Of a stretch of 7,099 bases of DNA, positions 5,317 through 7,099 are shown piece after piece (position 1 is the first letter of the stretch; every line of letters starts with the position of its first letter). Both the position numbers and the translations under genes were made by a program. The DNA is from an uncultured Sphingomonadales bacterium (lineage in GTDB: Bacteria > Pseudomonadota > Alphaproteobacteria > Sphingomonadales > Sphingomonadaceae), in assembly GCA_903893935.1 (NCBI GenBank), contig CAITOD010000644.1:1-7099 (forward strand), written 5' to 3'. The notes beneath the pieces are model-generated. The model was not told the origin of the DNA. It did no database searches and worked only from the letters and a program-made list of their open reading frames with translations.

Positions 5317-6200
5317 CAGCAATCCTCTCGTGCGAATTGGGTAATCAACGCCGCAATCTGGTCGGGCGCTTCTTCGTGCGCCAGATGGCCAAACCCGGGC
5401 AGCGCGACCAGCCGCGCCGGTGCCATGATAGCGGCAGCCTGCTGCGCGTGCGCCAGCGGGATCGCCGAATCGGCCTGACCATGCACCAGCAGCAGCGGCA
5501 AGCCAAGCCGCGGCAAATCGCGCCGCAGCCCGACAAGGTCCCAGTCGGCCATCATCGTGATCGCGCCCGAACAGTGCGCAGGGGTTGCGAACAGGCTTTG
5601 ATAGGCGGCGATCCCGGCTGCATCGATGGTAGAACCGGTGCTGCGCGCGAGGAACCGCGCGGTCTCGCCCGGGGTGCGCGCCATCCGCGCGAACAGCTGC
5701 GGCGCGAACGGATTGACGAACAGCAGCCGCGCGAGCGAGGGGAACAGCACGCCGGCAAGACCAGGGATGGGCAGCAAGGCGGCGTTGAGCCCGACCAGCT
5801 GGCGCGGCGCGGCTATCCCGTCGAGCGCCATGCGGATCGCGATTGCAGCCCCAGCCGAATGCCCGACCACCAGCGCCGGATCGAGCCCGAGCGTGGCGAG
5901 CAGTTCGCCGAGCGCGCGCGCCATTGCCACCATCGACAACCCGCCCGCCGGGCGCCCGCGCGTGAAACCATGCCCCGGCAGATCGGGTGCCACCACCCGG
6001 AATTGCTCCGCGAGCAACGGGGCGAGATCGCGCCATGAATGCGTGGCAGCGCCAGTGCCGTGGAGCAACAGCAGCACCGGCGCATCACGCGGCCCCATCT
6101 CCTGGACATGCCAGCGCAGCCGGCCTGCGGTGACAAACCGGCTGGCCGCGCGGTTGGGCCAGCTGCGGCCTTCGACGTCCCAGCGCGGCTCGGCGCTCAT
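5316..6200 (-). CDS. bchO: BchO, alpha/beta hydrolase associated with magnesium chelatase
   Basis: Putative magnesium-chelatase accessory protein of the alpha/beta hydrolase fold, encoded in bchI-bchD-bchO sets of purple bacteria; its exact reaction is not established. The protein is 294 residues, a normal length. Visible: an N-terminal WPNRAAS segment (14-20) typical of BchO, the oxyanion-hole motif HGTGA (47-51), DLPGHG (73-78), the nucleophile elbow GHSAG (113-117) with Ser115, a likely acid Asp244 in GQADSAIP, and the catalytic His272 in GFGHLAHEE. The triad appears complete, so it could be an active esterase or hydrolase. The start ATG overlaps the bchD stop (ATGA) and has no strong ribosome binding site of its own, indicating coupling to bchD. 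A small membrane-protein gene follows with a TGATG junction. Confidence 0.94.
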   Translation of the reverse strand: MSAEPRWDVEGRSWPNRAASRFVTAGRLRWHVQEMGPRDAPVLLLLHGTGAATHSWRDLAPLLAEQFRVVAPDLPGHGFTRGRPAGGLSMVAMARALGELLATLGLDPALVVGHSAGAAIAIRMALDGIAAPRQLVGLNAALLPIPGLAGVLFPSLARLLFVNPFAPQLFARMARTPGETARFLARSTGSTIDAAGIAAYQSLFATPAHCSGAITMMADWDLVGLRRDLPRLGLPLLLVHGQADSAIPLAHAQQAAAIMAPARLVALPGFGHLAHEEAPDQIAALITQFAREDC

Positions 6201-7099
6201 CCGCGCTGCGCCCGGCTGATTGCGGCATGCATCGCGGTGGCATCGGCGCGCGGCAACGGCAGATAGCGCGCGCGCATCGCGGCGGCGAGCGCGGCGCCTT
6301 CGGGGCGCGGTCGCGCCGACGTATCGACGAACACCGCCGCAATCCCCGCCGCCCCGATCGCTTTGGCAGCCTGGGTGGCATCGGCTTCGGCTTGCGCGCG
6401 CACGGCGCGGCCGTCGGCGGCGATATTGGCGCGGCCATCGGTGAGCACGACCACGTAAGGCGTGCGGCCGCGCGCGCGCGCCGCTTCGGCCAGTTCGCGC
6501 GCCGCAGCGAGCCCCGCTGCGAGCGGCGTACCGCCCCCGCCGGGCAGATCGGCAAGCAATTTGCGCGCGCGCGCCAGCGAACGCGTGGGCGGCAGCAGCA
6601 AATCGGCACTGGCGCCGCGAAACGCCACCAGCGCGACATGCGCGCGCTTGACATATGCCTCGGCCAGCAGCAGTTCGACCGCGCCTTTGGCCTCGGCCAG
6701 CCGCGCCATCGCTGCCGAGCCCGACGCATCGACCGCAAAAATTGTCAGCACTTCGCTGCGCGTCTCGAACCGCCGCACGCGCAAATCATCGCGCCTGATC
6801 TGCACGCGTCCCGTGTCGCCGCGCAGTTTCTGCCAAGGCGCGGCGGCGCGCAGAGTGGCGATCACGCTCAGCCGCCGCCCGCCGCCGGGCATGCCCGCCA
6901 CAGTGCCCTTGGGTCGCCCGCGCTGCGCCGATTTGCGCCGCTCCCCGCGTCCCTGGGTGGCGCTGGCGCGCGCGCGGCGGGCACCGCCCTCGGCCATGCG
7001 CGCGAGCACATCGCGCGGGATCGCCGCAAGTGCTGCCGCCAGCACCATGTCGGCCACCGTCCCCGGATCACCCGTTTCCTCCTCGCCGCCATCGGCTTC
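6197..7099 (-). CDS. bchD: BchD, magnesium chelatase subunit D (5' end cut by window edge)
   Basis: Subunit of the BchI-BchD AAA+ complex that drives ATP-dependent Mg insertion into protoporphyrin IX with BchH. The window holds the C-terminal 300 residues; the family is around 560-600, so the N-terminal AAA-like half lies beyond the right edge. The reading frame is open to the edge and begins in an acidic stretch (EADGGEEETGD), the known linker. A basic, Gly/Arg-rich region follows (about 40-76), then the integrin-I/VWA domain from about residue 117. The MIDAS metal site is intact: D124-A-S126-G-S128, T191 in GGGGTPLAAG, and D221 in LTDGRAN. The stop TGA overlaps the bchO ATG. The visible GTG at 7057 is internal, not the start. 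bchI would be expected upstream, outside the window. Confidence 0.95.
   Translation of the reverse strand, partial: EADGGEEETGDPGTVADMVLAAALAAIPRDVLARMAEGGARRARASATQGRGERRKSAQRGRPKGTVAGMPGGGRRLSVIATLRAAAPWQKLRGDTGRVQIRRDDLRVRRFETRSEVLTIFAVDASGSAAMARLAEAKGAVELLLAEAYVKRAHVALVAFRGASADLLLPPTRSLARARKLLADLPGGGGTPLAAGLAAARELAEAARARGRTPYVVVLTDGRANIAADGRAVRAQAEADATQAAKAIGAAGIAAVFVDTSARPRPEGAALAAAMRARYLPLPRADATAMHAAISRAQRG

Noticed and set aside
5317..6036. Upstream extension of the small membrane protein frame to about 300 residues.
   Set aside because: The extension is the shifted frame of bchO with Arg/Ala-rich composition; the ribosome binding site and TGATG junction place the true start at 5316.
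5337..6038. A 233-codon plus-strand frame opposite bchO.
   Set aside because: Arg/Gln-rich shadow of bchO with no start signal and no domain.
6463..6482. Run of alternating CG in the bchD region (possible Z-DNA or structural element).
   Set aside because: It lies within codons for an Ala/Arg stretch of the VWA domain and is ordinary for this GC-rich coding DNA.

Overview
This window is a central piece of a photosynthesis gene cluster from a purple, bacteriochlorophyll a-producing alphaproteobacterium. The DNA is strongly GC-rich, and the gene order (bchX-bchC-crtF on the minus strand, crtD-crtC divergent on the plus strand, then bchD-bchO on the minus strand) resembles that of aerobic anoxygenic phototrophs of the Sphingomonadales (Erythrobacter/Porphyrobacter type). 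The order assignment is from memory of cluster layouts and is not proven by the sequence; the phototrophic nature is secure from the genes themselves.

Left block, minus strand, transcribed right to left: crtF (carotenoid 1-O-methyltransferase), a 91-98 bp gap with a regulated promoter, bchC (3-hydroxyethyl-bacteriochlorophyllide a dehydrogenase), and the first 200 codons of bchX (chlorophyllide a reductase iron protein), which runs off the left edge. bchC and bchX overlap by ATGA. The gap before bchC holds two perfect TGT-N12-ACA palindromes, 8 bp apart, which are the signature of the redox/light repressor PpsR/CrtJ. A TTGACA -35 box and a TAAGAT -10-like box lie inside the two palindromes.

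Middle: only a short divergent region separates crtF from crtD. It contains a third perfect TGT-N12-ACA site inside a larger dyad (8-bp arms, 10-bp spacer). The spacer carries overlapping -10-like hexamers on both strands, so one operator probably controls both carotenoid transcripts. crtD (3,4-desaturase) and crtC (1,2-hydratase) follow on the plus strand, with an unusually long 100-nt out-of-frame overlap.

Right block, minus strand: the C-terminal 300 residues of bchD (Mg-chelatase subunit D, cut by the right edge), then bchO (alpha/beta hydrolase linked to Mg-chelatase), then an unrecognised 60-residue single-pass membrane protein. They are joined by ATGA and TGATG overlaps. The small gene ends antisense inside the 3' end of crtC, and no terminator is visible between the convergent units.

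Functionally, BchD (with BchI/BchH elsewhere) inserts Mg into protoporphyrin. BchX (with BchY/BchZ) reduces the chlorin ring and BchC oxidises the C3 side chain toward bacteriochlorophyllide a. CrtC, CrtD and CrtF convert acyclic carotenes to methoxylated carotenoids of the spheroidene/spirilloxanthin type. Both pigment branches appear to share PpsR-type control. No RNA genes, mobile elements, CRISPR arrays or origins were seen, and no gene-free stretch exceeds 300 bases.
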